The notes under the pieces were generated by a model. The model was not told the DNA's origin, did not search any database, and saw nothing but the letters and a program-made list of their open reading frames with translations. This document shows positions 41,426 through 49,298 of a DNA stretch of 64,000 bases, piece after piece. The DNA comes from Thermosulfurimonas marina. GTDB taxonomy: Bacteria > Desulfobacterota > Thermodesulfobacteria > Thermodesulfobacteriales > Thermodesulfobacteriaceae. The position numbers were made by a program, and so were the translations under genes. The stretch spans positions 1-64,000 of the forward strand of contig NZ_CP042909.1 in NCBI RefSeq assembly GCF_012317585.1, written 5' to 3'. Positions within the stretch are counted from its first letter, which is position 1; every line of letters starts with the position of its first letter.

Positions 41426-43852
41426 TTAACTTTGTTGCATAAGACCGCTTATTATCGTTTTTGTCAACTCTATGGCTTTGGGATGCCGCATGATGAAAAG
41501 ATCCCCTCCGGCTAGGGCCAGGGCCACGGAGGTGATGGCCTCCATGAGGATTCCCCGGATCTCCTGATCTCCCAGGGTCTCATCGCTGGGAAGGCCGGCT
41601 TCTTTGGTCTTCCAGACCTCACGGCCTACATTGCAGACGAAAGGTACCTGGAGTTTGTCGTCCTGGGCGTAAAGGGCCGCAAGCCGGATGCGCTCCATCA
41701 CCGAATAGGTGTATTCCAATCCATAGCCCAGGGCCCCAATGGAAGGATCCATGAGGATCTTGTCTAGCGACACCCCCACGTTTTCCAGGAGAATATTGAG
41801 TTGCTTGGCTAAATTAACGTCAATAGGACTTGAGGCCACCACCGGGAGTCCGTATCCCATGGCCGTAGCCCCTAAAGTACGGTGATTGGCCTCTTCAACC
41901 GGTCCAATCACCGCTCCCCGGTCTCCTACCACCTCCGCCACTTCGCGCAGGACCTCCACGTCCTTTTCCGCATGTCCCGCCCCCCAGATGATCAAAGGCA
42001 CTTCCACCGCCGAAGCCACTTTTTCCACGACCTCTCGCGCATGTTTGGCATCCAGATTGAGATAATTGGGGTCGGTCCCTAAGAGATAGACGCATACGGC
42101 CTCGGCCCCGTAAACTTCCACACATTTTTTGGCCCAGGCCGCAGGGTCCCCTAATACCTCGGCAAAGTACTTGGTGAGACTCTCCGGCCAGTCCTCGGGT
42201 TTTACATCCAGGACCTCCATCGCAATCCGCGGGGGATGGCGCATCTCGCCTTCAAAGAGGTGGAAGGGCAAAACGTTGGTCCCTCCCACCTTGAAGGCCT
42301 TGGCGCCCTTTCCGATCTCCACCTCCCGAATATAGGCTGTGCCGGGGTCTTTATAGAGATCCTCCGGAAGCCCAGCCGCCCGTTCCGAAAGAGGGCGATA
42401 CTCTCCGGAGAAGCCCAAAATTTCTACCCCTTCCGGCGGAGCGGCCAGAGCCTCTACCGGCGGCTTCTCCTCCACCGGGGGCCTTTCCTTTGCCGGAGGC
42501 CTTTCCTCCGGAGGTTTTTCTTCCTTGACCTCCACCTTTTCCGCAGGTTTTTCCTCTTTGACCTCTACCTCTTCCACCACCTCTTCGGGTCGGACCTCTT
42601 CTTTCGGGGGTTTCTCCTCCGGCTTGACCTCTTCCACCGGCGGCGCCTCGGCCTTTACTTCTACCCGCGGAATCTCCACCCTTTCGACGGGCACCACCTC
42701 GCCCCCCAGAAGGGCCCGCTCCAGCCGGGCCAAGCTGTCGTGGAGGAGGTTTACCCCCTCTCTCAAGGCCTCCATGCTGGAACGGATGGTGGAAAAGACC
42801 TCTTTTACGGCCTCCACCGGGATCTCCAGCTTCGGCGGGACCTCGGGCCCCTTTTCAGCCGGAGGCGCCAGTACCTCCACCCGCTCCACGGGCTTTTCCA
42901 CCTCCACGGCAATGGGTGGACGTACCTCGGCCTCCAGGGGCCGCGGATGAAGCCCCGCGCGCTTCACAATTTCCGGGACGGCCTCCTCCCACTCAATGGC
43001 CATAATATGGACCCCGGCTACCCCCGGGATCTCGCGCACCCGCTGAATAATCTCCACCGCGAGATTAATCCCCTCCTCCCGCTTGTCCTTGGCCTCCTTC
43101 ATCCGCTGAAGGATCTCGTCCGGAACATCGAGCCCGGGCACGAAATATTTCATGTAACGGGCCATTCCGAAGGACTTGGGCGGAGTGATTCCGGCAAGAA
43201 TATAGGCCTTCTCCACAAGCCCCATATCCCGGGCCATTTCCATGAACTTCCGAAACCGCTCCACATTGTAAACAATCTGGGTCTGGATGAATTCCGCCCC
43301 GGCGGCGATCTTTTTGGCCAGACGCTTGACCCGGAACTCAAAGGGATCGGCAAAGGGATTGGCCGCCGCCCCCAGGAAGAACTGCGGTCGGTCCCCGGTA
43401 AGTTCCTCCCCGCAGAGGAACTTGCCTTCGTCCCGCATCCGCCGGACCATATCTAGAAGCTGGATGGAATCCAAATCAAAGACCCCTTTGGCCTCCGGGT
43501 GGTTTCCAAATTTCTGATGATCTCCCGTAATACAGAGGAGATTGCGTACCCCCAGGGCCGCCGCTCCCAGAAGGTCGGCCTGAATCCCGATCCGGTTGCG
43601 ATCCCTGCAAGTCATCTGAATGACCGGCTCTACCCCCTCGGCCATCACTAGAACCGCCGAGGCGATAGAGGACATACGCACAATGGCCGTTTGACAGTCG
43701 GTAATATTGGCCGCATCCACATATCCCTTAAGAAGGCGGGCCTTGCGCCGCACGACCTCGCCGTCGGCACTCTTGGGAGGCCCGATCTCCGCCGTGACCG
43801 CAAAATGCCCTTCGGAAAGTACCCGCTGTAAATGGCTCCTTGGCTCCACCAC
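41426..43852 (-). CDS. MetF-AcsD fusion: methylene-THF reductase joined to corrinoid protein small subunit
   Basis: A 808-aa bifunctional chain. Residues 1-305 are a MetF-type methylene-THF reductase (FAVTAEIGPPKSADGE; NLLCITGDHQKFGNHPEAKG; FIQTQIVYNVERF; AYILAGITPPKS). Residues 306-475 are a flexible Pro/Glu/Lys/Val-rich linker with repeated EVKEEKPxEK units. Residues 476-808 are AcsD, the small corrinoid-protein subunit, a TIM barrel (KVGGTNVLPFHLFEGEM; YLLGTDPNYLN; LMDPSIGALGYGLEYTYSV). No stop or frameshift separates the parts. The fusion tethers the enzyme that makes methyl-THF to the protein that accepts its methyl group. MetV is encoded next door, so the reductase is of the MetVF kind. 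Confidence 0.92.
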   Translation of the reverse strand: MVEPRSHLQRVLSEGHFAVTAEIGPPKSADGEVVRRKARLLKGYVDAANITDCQTAIVRMSSIASAVLVMAEGVEPVIQMTCRDRNRIGIQADLLGAAALGVRNLLCITGDHQKFGNHPEAKGVFDLDSIQLLDMVRRMRDEGKFLCGEELTGDRPQFFLGAAANPFADPFEFRVKRLAKKIAAGAEFIQTQIVYNVERFRKFMEMARDMGLVEKAYILAGITPPKSFGMARYMKYFVPGLDVPDEILQRMKEAKDKREEGINLAVEIIQRVREIPGVAGVHIMAIEWEEAVPEIVKRAGLHPRPLEAEVRPPIAVEVEKPVERVEVLAPPAEKGPEVPPKLEIPVEAVKEVFSTIRSSMEALREGVNLLHDSLARLERALLGGEVVPVERVEIPRVEVKAEAPPVEEVKPEEKPPKEEVRPEEVVEEVEVKEEKPAEKVEVKEEKPPEERPPAKERPPVEEKPPVEALAAPPEGVEILGFSGEYRPLSERAAGLPEDLYKDPGTAYIREVEIGKGAKAFKVGGTNVLPFHLFEGEMRHPPRIAMEVLDVKPEDWPESLTKYFAEVLGDPAAWAKKCVEVYGAEAVCVYLLGTDPNYLNLDAKHAREVVEKVASAVEVPLIIWGAGHAEKDVEVLREVAEVVGDRGAVIGPVEEANHRTLGATAMGYGLPVVASSPIDVNLAKQLNILLENVGVSLDKILMDPSIGALGYGLEYTYSVMERIRLAALYAQDDKLQVPFVCNVGREVWKTKEAGLPSDETLGDQEIRGILMEAITSVALALAGGDLFIMRHPKAIELTKTIISGLMQQS

Positions 43853-43870
43853 CCTACCTCCTCAGAGTTT

Positions 43871-44542
43871 TTACCCTAACCTCAGGTCTTCTCTTACCCT
43901 CTCCCGGGGACCCCCGTGGCCCGCCGGGCGCCAATCCTTGGCCGGGAAAAAGGCCAGAAGCCTCTCCAGCTCTCCCCGCTCTGAAAGCCTCTCATAGATC
44001 TGGTACCATACACAGGGGACCTCCGGGCGAATCTCGCAGCGCCCCCCCTGAGAGCCCCCACAGGGGCCGTTCAAAAGATTTTTGGCACACCGGGCGATGG
44101 GACAAAGCCCCCCGGTCACATCGACAATACAGTCCCCACAGCCCCGACACTTCTCCTGCCACTCCCCCAGGGCGGGATTGGCCCCGTAAAAGGTGGTATC
44201 CACTCCGGGATAGACCCGGATCTCCGGGAAAAGATCCGCAATGAGGTTGACCCCCACCCCGCAGGCCATGGAAACCACCGCCTCGTAATCCCGGGCCAGC
44301 TCCCGCAGCGGGGCCAGATACTCCGGGTCGCACTGGCGAATGAGCGTGGCCTCTCCGGTCACCAGCTCTCGTCCGGCCCGTTTGCGGGCCAGCCTCAGGG
44401 CCGCCGCCAGGGTCTCCACCTCTCGGTCCCCTCCGGCCGAACAGATGGCCACACAGCCTCGACACCCCAGAACCAAAACCCTCTCATAAGGCTCAATGGC
44501 CTTCAAAATTTTGGGAAGGGGCCTTCGTTCAGCAATTATCAT
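43871..44542 (-). CDS. metV: MetV-type zinc/iron-sulfur partner of methylene-THF reductase
   Basis: A 223-aa partner of the MetF domain. The C-terminal Cys-rich domain (CRGCGDCIVDVTGGLCPIAR; CAKNLLNGPCGGSQGGRCE) is the MetV signature, and the N-terminal half has an MvhD/HdrB-like CRGCVAICSAGGDRE segment. It has no flavin site of its own. It sits directly upstream of metF-acsD (18 bp) and downstream of the mvhD/hdrC-like genes, the same neighbourhood as in the MetVF-Hdr complex known from Moorella. Confidence 0.9.
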   Translation of the reverse strand: MIIAERRPLPKILKAIEPYERVLVLGCRGCVAICSAGGDREVETLAAALRLARKRAGRELVTGEATLIRQCDPEYLAPLRELARDYEAVVSMACGVGVNLIADLFPEIRVYPGVDTTFYGANPALGEWQEKCRGCGDCIVDVTGGLCPIARCAKNLLNGPCGGSQGGRCEIRPEVPCVWYQIYERLSERGELERLLAFFPAKDWRPAGHGGPRERVREDLRLG

Positions 44543-44555
44543 TTTGACAATCTCC

Positions 44556-44936
44556 TCAAGAATTAGATTTTATTTTTAAAGCTGTTTCGAAGGTCTTTTT
44601 GACCTCGGCCATGAAGGGGCCGGTGTCCAGCCGCGGAAGATAGGCAAAGCGGACCCTTTCCGCCTCCAGGCCGATTTCCTCCAGGATCTTTTGGGCCCCC
44701 AAGACCTTCTTTTCCGCCCGCAGGCTTCCGGAAAGGTTATGACACTTGTCCTTTTCGCAGCCGGCCACCAGAACCGCCTCCGCCCCTTCCTCAAAGGTCT
44801 TGAGGATATCGGCCACCTCGATGTGGCCCGAGCAGGGGTAGCGCCGCACAATCACCGTGCCCGGGATCTGGCGAAAATCTTCCTCTCCGGCCTGGTTGGT
44901 ATAGTGGCAACAAAGCACTCCGATGGTCACCTTCAT
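44556..44936 (-). CDS. MvhD-like hydrogenase iron-sulfur subunit (second copy)
   Basis: A 126-aa protein of the MvhD/FrhD family that usually binds one [2Fe-2S] cluster and passes electrons to HdrA. VLCCHYTNQAGEED, RYPCSGHIEV and LVAGCEKDKCHNLSG match the family Cys positions, and here the fourth position is ordinary Cys (GCEKDKC), unlike the Sec copy at 45484. The start is the ATG at 44936. An alternative start lies three codons upstream. The length is typical. Confidence 0.82.
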   Translation of the reverse strand: MKVTIGVLCCHYTNQAGEEDFRQIPGTVIVRRYPCSGHIEVADILKTFEEGAEAVLVAGCEKDKCHNLSGSLRAEKKVLGAQKILEEIGLEAERVRFAYLPRLDTGPFMAEVKKTFETALKIKSNS

Positions 44937-44941
44937 GCCCC

Positions 44942-45487
44942 TCACACCCCCACTCTTAAAATCTCAAACTCCGCCGCGGGCTTCATCTCGATGGCCCGGG
45001 CGGGGCACTCCCGCACACAGATCCCGCAGGCGTGGCATTTGGCCGGATCAATCACCGCATAACCCTCTTCCCGGATGCTCGGAGCCCCAAAGGGACAAAC
45101 CCGTACACAGGTAAGGCACACAATGCATTTTCCGGGATTGACCCGGGCCAGTCTTCCGGCCTCGAAAAGATCCTCCTCCGTGGCCAGTCCCGTCTTGAGG
45201 GCATAGTTCCGCAGGGCCCGGATGACCTCCGCCGGCTTTACCTCCATGGGACAGACCGGGACACAACTTTCGCACTGGGAACACCACCAGAGAAGGGGGC
45301 GGCCGAAAAGTTTTTCCTTAAGCCCCAGGATGGTGGCATGCACAATCACCCGAGGATCAAACTCCTTGCGGGTCTTTTTCACCGGACAGATCCCCGAACA
45401 GGCCCCACAGCGGAAACACTGACTATAAGTCTCCGGAAGCCCCTCCACCTGCGGAAGCCACTCCCTTTCAAGCAAAAGCTCCATCAC
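44942..45487 (-). CDS. HdrC-like ferredoxin with four [4Fe-4S] clusters
   Basis: A 181-aa iron-sulfur protein. The N-terminal half resembles HdrC, with CFRCGACSGICPVKK and CSQCESCVPVCPMEVKP. The C-terminal half adds a two-cluster ferredoxin (CIVCLTCVRVCPFGAP; CHACGICVRECPARAIEM). HdrB, the usual HdrC partner carrying non-cubane clusters, is not encoded here. It probably wires HdrA/MvhD to MetV. It overlaps mvhD by 4 bp. Confidence 0.82.
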   Translation of the reverse strand: MMELLLEREWLPQVEGLPETYSQCFRCGACSGICPVKKTRKEFDPRVIVHATILGLKEKLFGRPLLWWCSQCESCVPVCPMEVKPAEVIRALRNYALKTGLATEEDLFEAGRLARVNPGKCIVCLTCVRVCPFGAPSIREEGYAVIDPAKCHACGICVRECPARAIEMKPAAEFEILRVGV

Positions 45488-46200
45488 TTTTTCCCCTTTT
45501 CCAGAGATTTGAGGATACCCGAAAGTTCTTCCTCGGTAGCCCCGGTGGCCTGAGCCAGGGCCTCAAGACTCTGGGGCCCTTGGGAAAGCAGCTCCCGGAC
45601 CTCGGCCTCAAAGATGCGCTTTCTGATCTGGGGAAGGAGCTTCTTTTCCACTAGGGCCTCGATATTTTCCGGGCTGTAGTCCCCGAGTTTTTTGATCTCC
45701 CGGGCCAAATTTCCGTACTGGGCCCTAAACTGCATGTTTTCGCAGAGCTTGCGGGCGGACTCCAAGCGAAACCGCAGGGTCTGCCGAGAAAGACCCTCCG
45801 CCTCCCCGAGAGGACCGAGCTTTTTGATCCTTTCAGTAAAATCGGTGACCAATTTCACGAAACGGGGGCCCTCGGCCGCTGAGGCCCAGTCGATATAAAA
45901 TCTCTCTCTCCGGATCCCCACGGTATCGAGGATCCTCCTTACCGTTTCCGCCATCACCAAAGCTTCGAAATTACCAGACTGGTAATGACATTCCCCGAGG
46001 TGTCACCCGCCTACAAAGACTCCGTCAGAGCCCACGTAAAAGGCCTCTACCACAAACCGGGGATCCATGCGACCGGTACACATGATGCGGATGACCCGGT
46101 TATTGGGGGGATAGTTGAACCGGGCCACCCCGGCAGAGTCCGCCGCGGCATAGCAGCACCAGTTACAGAGAAAGCTCAGGATCCTGGGCTCAAATCCCAT
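45484..46200 (-). CDS. MvhD-like iron-sulfur subunit, selenoprotein, with helical C-terminal extension
   Basis: A 238-aa electron-transfer subunit. The first 65 codons give the MvhD start (FLCNWCCYAAADSAGVARF; VIRIMCTGRMDP; DGVFVGG). The TGA at 46005-46003 replaces the Cys codon of the family pattern GGC-H-x-G-x-C-H-Y, and the frame continues U-HLGECHYQSGNFEA. Position and continuity argue for selenocysteine (Sec66). An extra C-terminal domain of about 100 residues (about 140-238), charged and helical with a possible winged-helix end (LEALAQATGATEEELSGIL), is not part of ordinary MvhD. A SECIS-like hairpin follows the TGA. Confidence 0.88.
45970..45986 (-). promoter_or_regulatory. Bacterial SECIS-like hairpin in mvhD
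   Basis: On the minus strand ATTACC-AGTCT-GGTAAT forms a 6-bp stem with a G-U-containing loop, about 16 nt after the TGA at 46003. The stem can be extended by an A-T pair next to the loop. Confidence 0.65.
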
Positions 46201-46212
46201 AATCCTCCTCCT

Positions 46213-49200
46213 TTAAGCGGCTTCCTTGGTCTCTTCACTAGCGGCCTTCTCTTCGGCCTCCTCCAGGCCGAAGGCACGGATCTGCTCCAAGATGGCCTCG
46301 TCGGTAAAACCTCCCAGGGTGATGGCAAAGACCGGACAGTGCGCCCCGCAGACCCCGCATCCCTTACAGGCCGCAGAGATCACCTGGGCCTTGCGCCGTT
46401 TGTCCACTTTGACCATCTCGATGGCGCTGTAGGGACAGAGGGCCGCACAGATCCCGCAGCCGATGCACTTTTCCGCATCCACCCGGGAGACGATGGGCGG
46501 AACCTCCACATAGCCTTTGGCCAGAGGGATAGCGGCCTTGGCCGCCGCAGCCCGAGCCTGGGCCAAGGTCTCAGCCAGGGGCTTGGGACCATGGGCCAGA
46601 CCGCAGACATACACCCCATCCACCGCTACCTCCACCGGCTTGAGCTTTACGTGGGCCTCAAGTACGAAACCCTCCGGGGTAAGCGGGGTCTTGAGGATCT
46701 GGGCCACCGGGTTTTCGGCCTCGGCCTCCACCCCTACGGAAAGGACCACCAGATCCGCGGGGATCTCCACCTCTTCTCCCAATAGGGCATCGCAGGTTTT
46801 TACCCGCACTCCCCGGCCCTTCTTTATCACTTCCGGCCGCCGCTCCGGCTCGTAGCGCAAAAAGACCACTCCCCGGTTGCGGGCCTCCCGATAGAGCTCC
46901 TCGTAAAAACCATAGGTGCGCAAGTCACGATAGAGGATGAAGATCTCGGCCTCAGGCTTGAGCTCTTTGAATTTGAGGGCGTTTTTCACCGCCTGGGTAC
47001 AGCAAAGCTTACTGCAATAGGGAAGCTCCTCCCCCCGGGAGCCCGCACACTGAATCATCACCACCCGCTTGACCTTGCCTAGGGCCCGCTTGCCCTGAGA
47101 GAGCTTTTCCTCAAACTCGAGCTGGGTAAGGACCTTGGGGCTTTCGCCATAGAGGTAGCCCCGGGGACGATGTTCGTGGGCCCCGGTGGCCAGGACCACT
47201 ACTCCATGGTTGACCACCTGAGAGCCCTCGGCCACCCGAAGGGTGGAGGTGAAATTACCCACATAACCCGAGATGTTTTCCACCGTAGCCCCGGTATAAA
47301 GGTGGATCCGGGGGTGCTTTTCTACTTTCTTTATCAAATCCTTCAGAATCTTCTGCGGATCCTCTCCTTCGGCCAAAAAGCGCACCCGCCGCAGGTTCCC
47401 CCCGAGCTCCTTTTCCCTTTCCACTAGATGGACTTCAAAGCCCTGCTCGGCGATGGAAAGGGCGGCCTGCATCCCTGCCGCCCCGCCTCCGATGACCAGG
47501 GCCGCCGGCGTGACCTTTACCTTCTGAAGCTCAAGCGGGCGCAGCCTTCGGGCCTTGGCCACGGCCATCCGCACCTGGTCCATGGCCTTGCGGGTGGCCG
47601 CCTCGGGATCGTCGGCATGCACCCAGGCACACTGGTCCCGGATGTTGGCCATCTCCACCAGGGCCAGGTTGAGCCCCGCCTCCCGCAGGGTCTCCTGAAA
47701 GAGGGGTTCATGGGTCCGGGGACTGCAAGCCGCAATCACCAGGCGGTTGAGCTTGTGTTCCCGGATAATTTCCTTGAGACGTTCTAGGGAATCCTGGGCG
47801 CAGGAATAGACCATGTTGTCCGCATAGACCACCCCCGGGAGACTAGCCGCATAATCCTTGACCCGCTGAACGTCCACCACTCCGGCAATGTTCACCCCGC
47901 AATGACAGACAAAGACCCCCACCCGGGGCTCCAGAGAGAGCAACTCTTCGTCTTCCGGAGGAAAACTCTTCTCTACCGCGTCCTTTCCGCGGACCTCAGA
48001 GAGGAGTTCGGAGACCTGGGCGGCCGCACCACTGGCCTGCATCACGCTTTCGGGAATGTCCTTCGGCCCCTGAAAGGCCCCGGCCACATAGATTCCCGGC
48101 CTGAGGGTCAGGGGATCCGCCGCCGAGGTCCGGGCAAAACCGAAGGGATTGAGCTCCACCCCGAACCTCTGGGCCAACTCTTCGGCTCCGGCCGGGGCCG
48201 AAAGCCCCACCGAAAGAACCACCATATCAAAGAGCTCCCGGTGGACCTCCCCCTCCTCGGTAACGTAGGTCAGCCCCAGACGGCCGTCCACCTGCTCCAC
48301 CTTGGGTACCCGGGCCCGGACCACCCGCAGGCCGTATTTTTCCACCGCCCGCTCAAAGGCCGCATCAAAGCCCTTGCCCATGGTGCGGATATCCATAAAA
48401 AAGAGGGCAATTTCGGTCTCGGGGGCATGTTCCTTGAGCATAGAGGCCTCTTTCATGGCGTACATGCAGCAGACCGAGGAGCAGAAGGGCCGCCCGCAGG
48501 AGACATCCCGGGAGCCTACACACTGGAGGAAGGCGATCTTCCGGGGATGGGTGAGGTCTGAGGGGCGTAGGATTTCTCCTTCGGTAGGGCCGGAAACACA
48601 CATCAAACGCTCGATCTCCAGGCTGGTCATCACATCGGGATAGACCCCGTAGCCGTACTTGGTAAGGGCCTCCTCCGGCACCTCCCCGAACCCGGGACAG
48701 AGGACCACCGCCCCCACCTCAAGCTCCCGCACCTCGGGTTTTTGCGAAAAATCTATGGCCTTAGGGCCGCAGACGTTGGTGCAAATCATACAGGTCTCAT
48801 GGTTGAGCCGGAGACAACGCTCTTCATCAATGTAATAAGAGGTAGGAACCGCCTGAGGAAAGTCGATGCGCGCGGCCCGGGTGAAATCGAGCCGCTCATT
48901 ATACTCGTCCACGGCCTCCCGCGGACAGTACTGCATACACTGTCCACAGGCCGTGCACTTGTCCGGATCCACATAGCGGGGCCTAATCTTTACCCGGGCC
49001 TTGAAATTTCCCGGCCGCCCGGAGAGACCCTCCACCTCGGCCAGGGTTAGGATTTCAATGTTGGGAGACCGACCGGCCTCCACCATCTTGGGCGCCAGTA
49101 TTCAGATACTGCAGTCGTTGGTGGGGAAGGTCTTGTCGAGCTTGGCCATCACCCCCCCGATGGAGGCCTTCTTCTCCACCAGGTAGACGTAATAGCCAAG

Positions 49201-49278
49201 GTCCGCGAGATCCAGAGCGGTCTGGATCCCGGCGATTCCACCTCCCACCACCAAGACCTTTCCAGACTTTTTGGCCAT
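46213..49278 (-). CDS. hdrA: HdrA, tandem flavoprotein selenoprotein
   Basis: A 1021-aa heterodisulfide-reductase-type HdrA, the flavin subunit thought to split electron pairs. The N-terminus has the FAD site [19 protein letters not shown] (about 8-26) and [18 protein letters not shown], with TGA at 49104-49102 where homologues have Cys (Sec59). Ferredoxin-type clusters follow ([24 protein letters not shown]). A second HdrA module begins at [13 protein letters not shown] (near 455), with FAD site [19 protein letters not shown] (near 595) and a C-terminal ferredoxin ([24 protein letters not shown]). The double module is longer than the usual 650 residues. No HdrB gene is nearby. Confidence 0.9.
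49064..49081 (-). promoter_or_regulatory. Bacterial SECIS-like hairpin in hdrA
   Basis: On the minus strand GGAGGCC-GGTC-GGTCTCC makes a 7-bp stem with one G-U pair and a GGUC loop, 20 nt after the TGA at 49102. The loop sequence is like that of the fdhA hairpin. Confidence 0.65.
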
Positions 49279-49298
49279 CTAAGTCCTCCTCTGCAGTT

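Noticed and set aside
39827-41515. A 562-aa open frame on the plus strand opposite acsB.
   Set aside because: It lies antisense to a well-conserved gene, has low-complexity His/Gly/Pro-rich content and no ribosome binding site. High-GC codon bias of acsB explains the open frame.
46003-46005. mvhD as two genes (a 65-aa start and a 158-aa hypothetical protein).
   Set aside because: The two parts join in one frame into a complete MvhD motif with TGA at the conserved Cys position.
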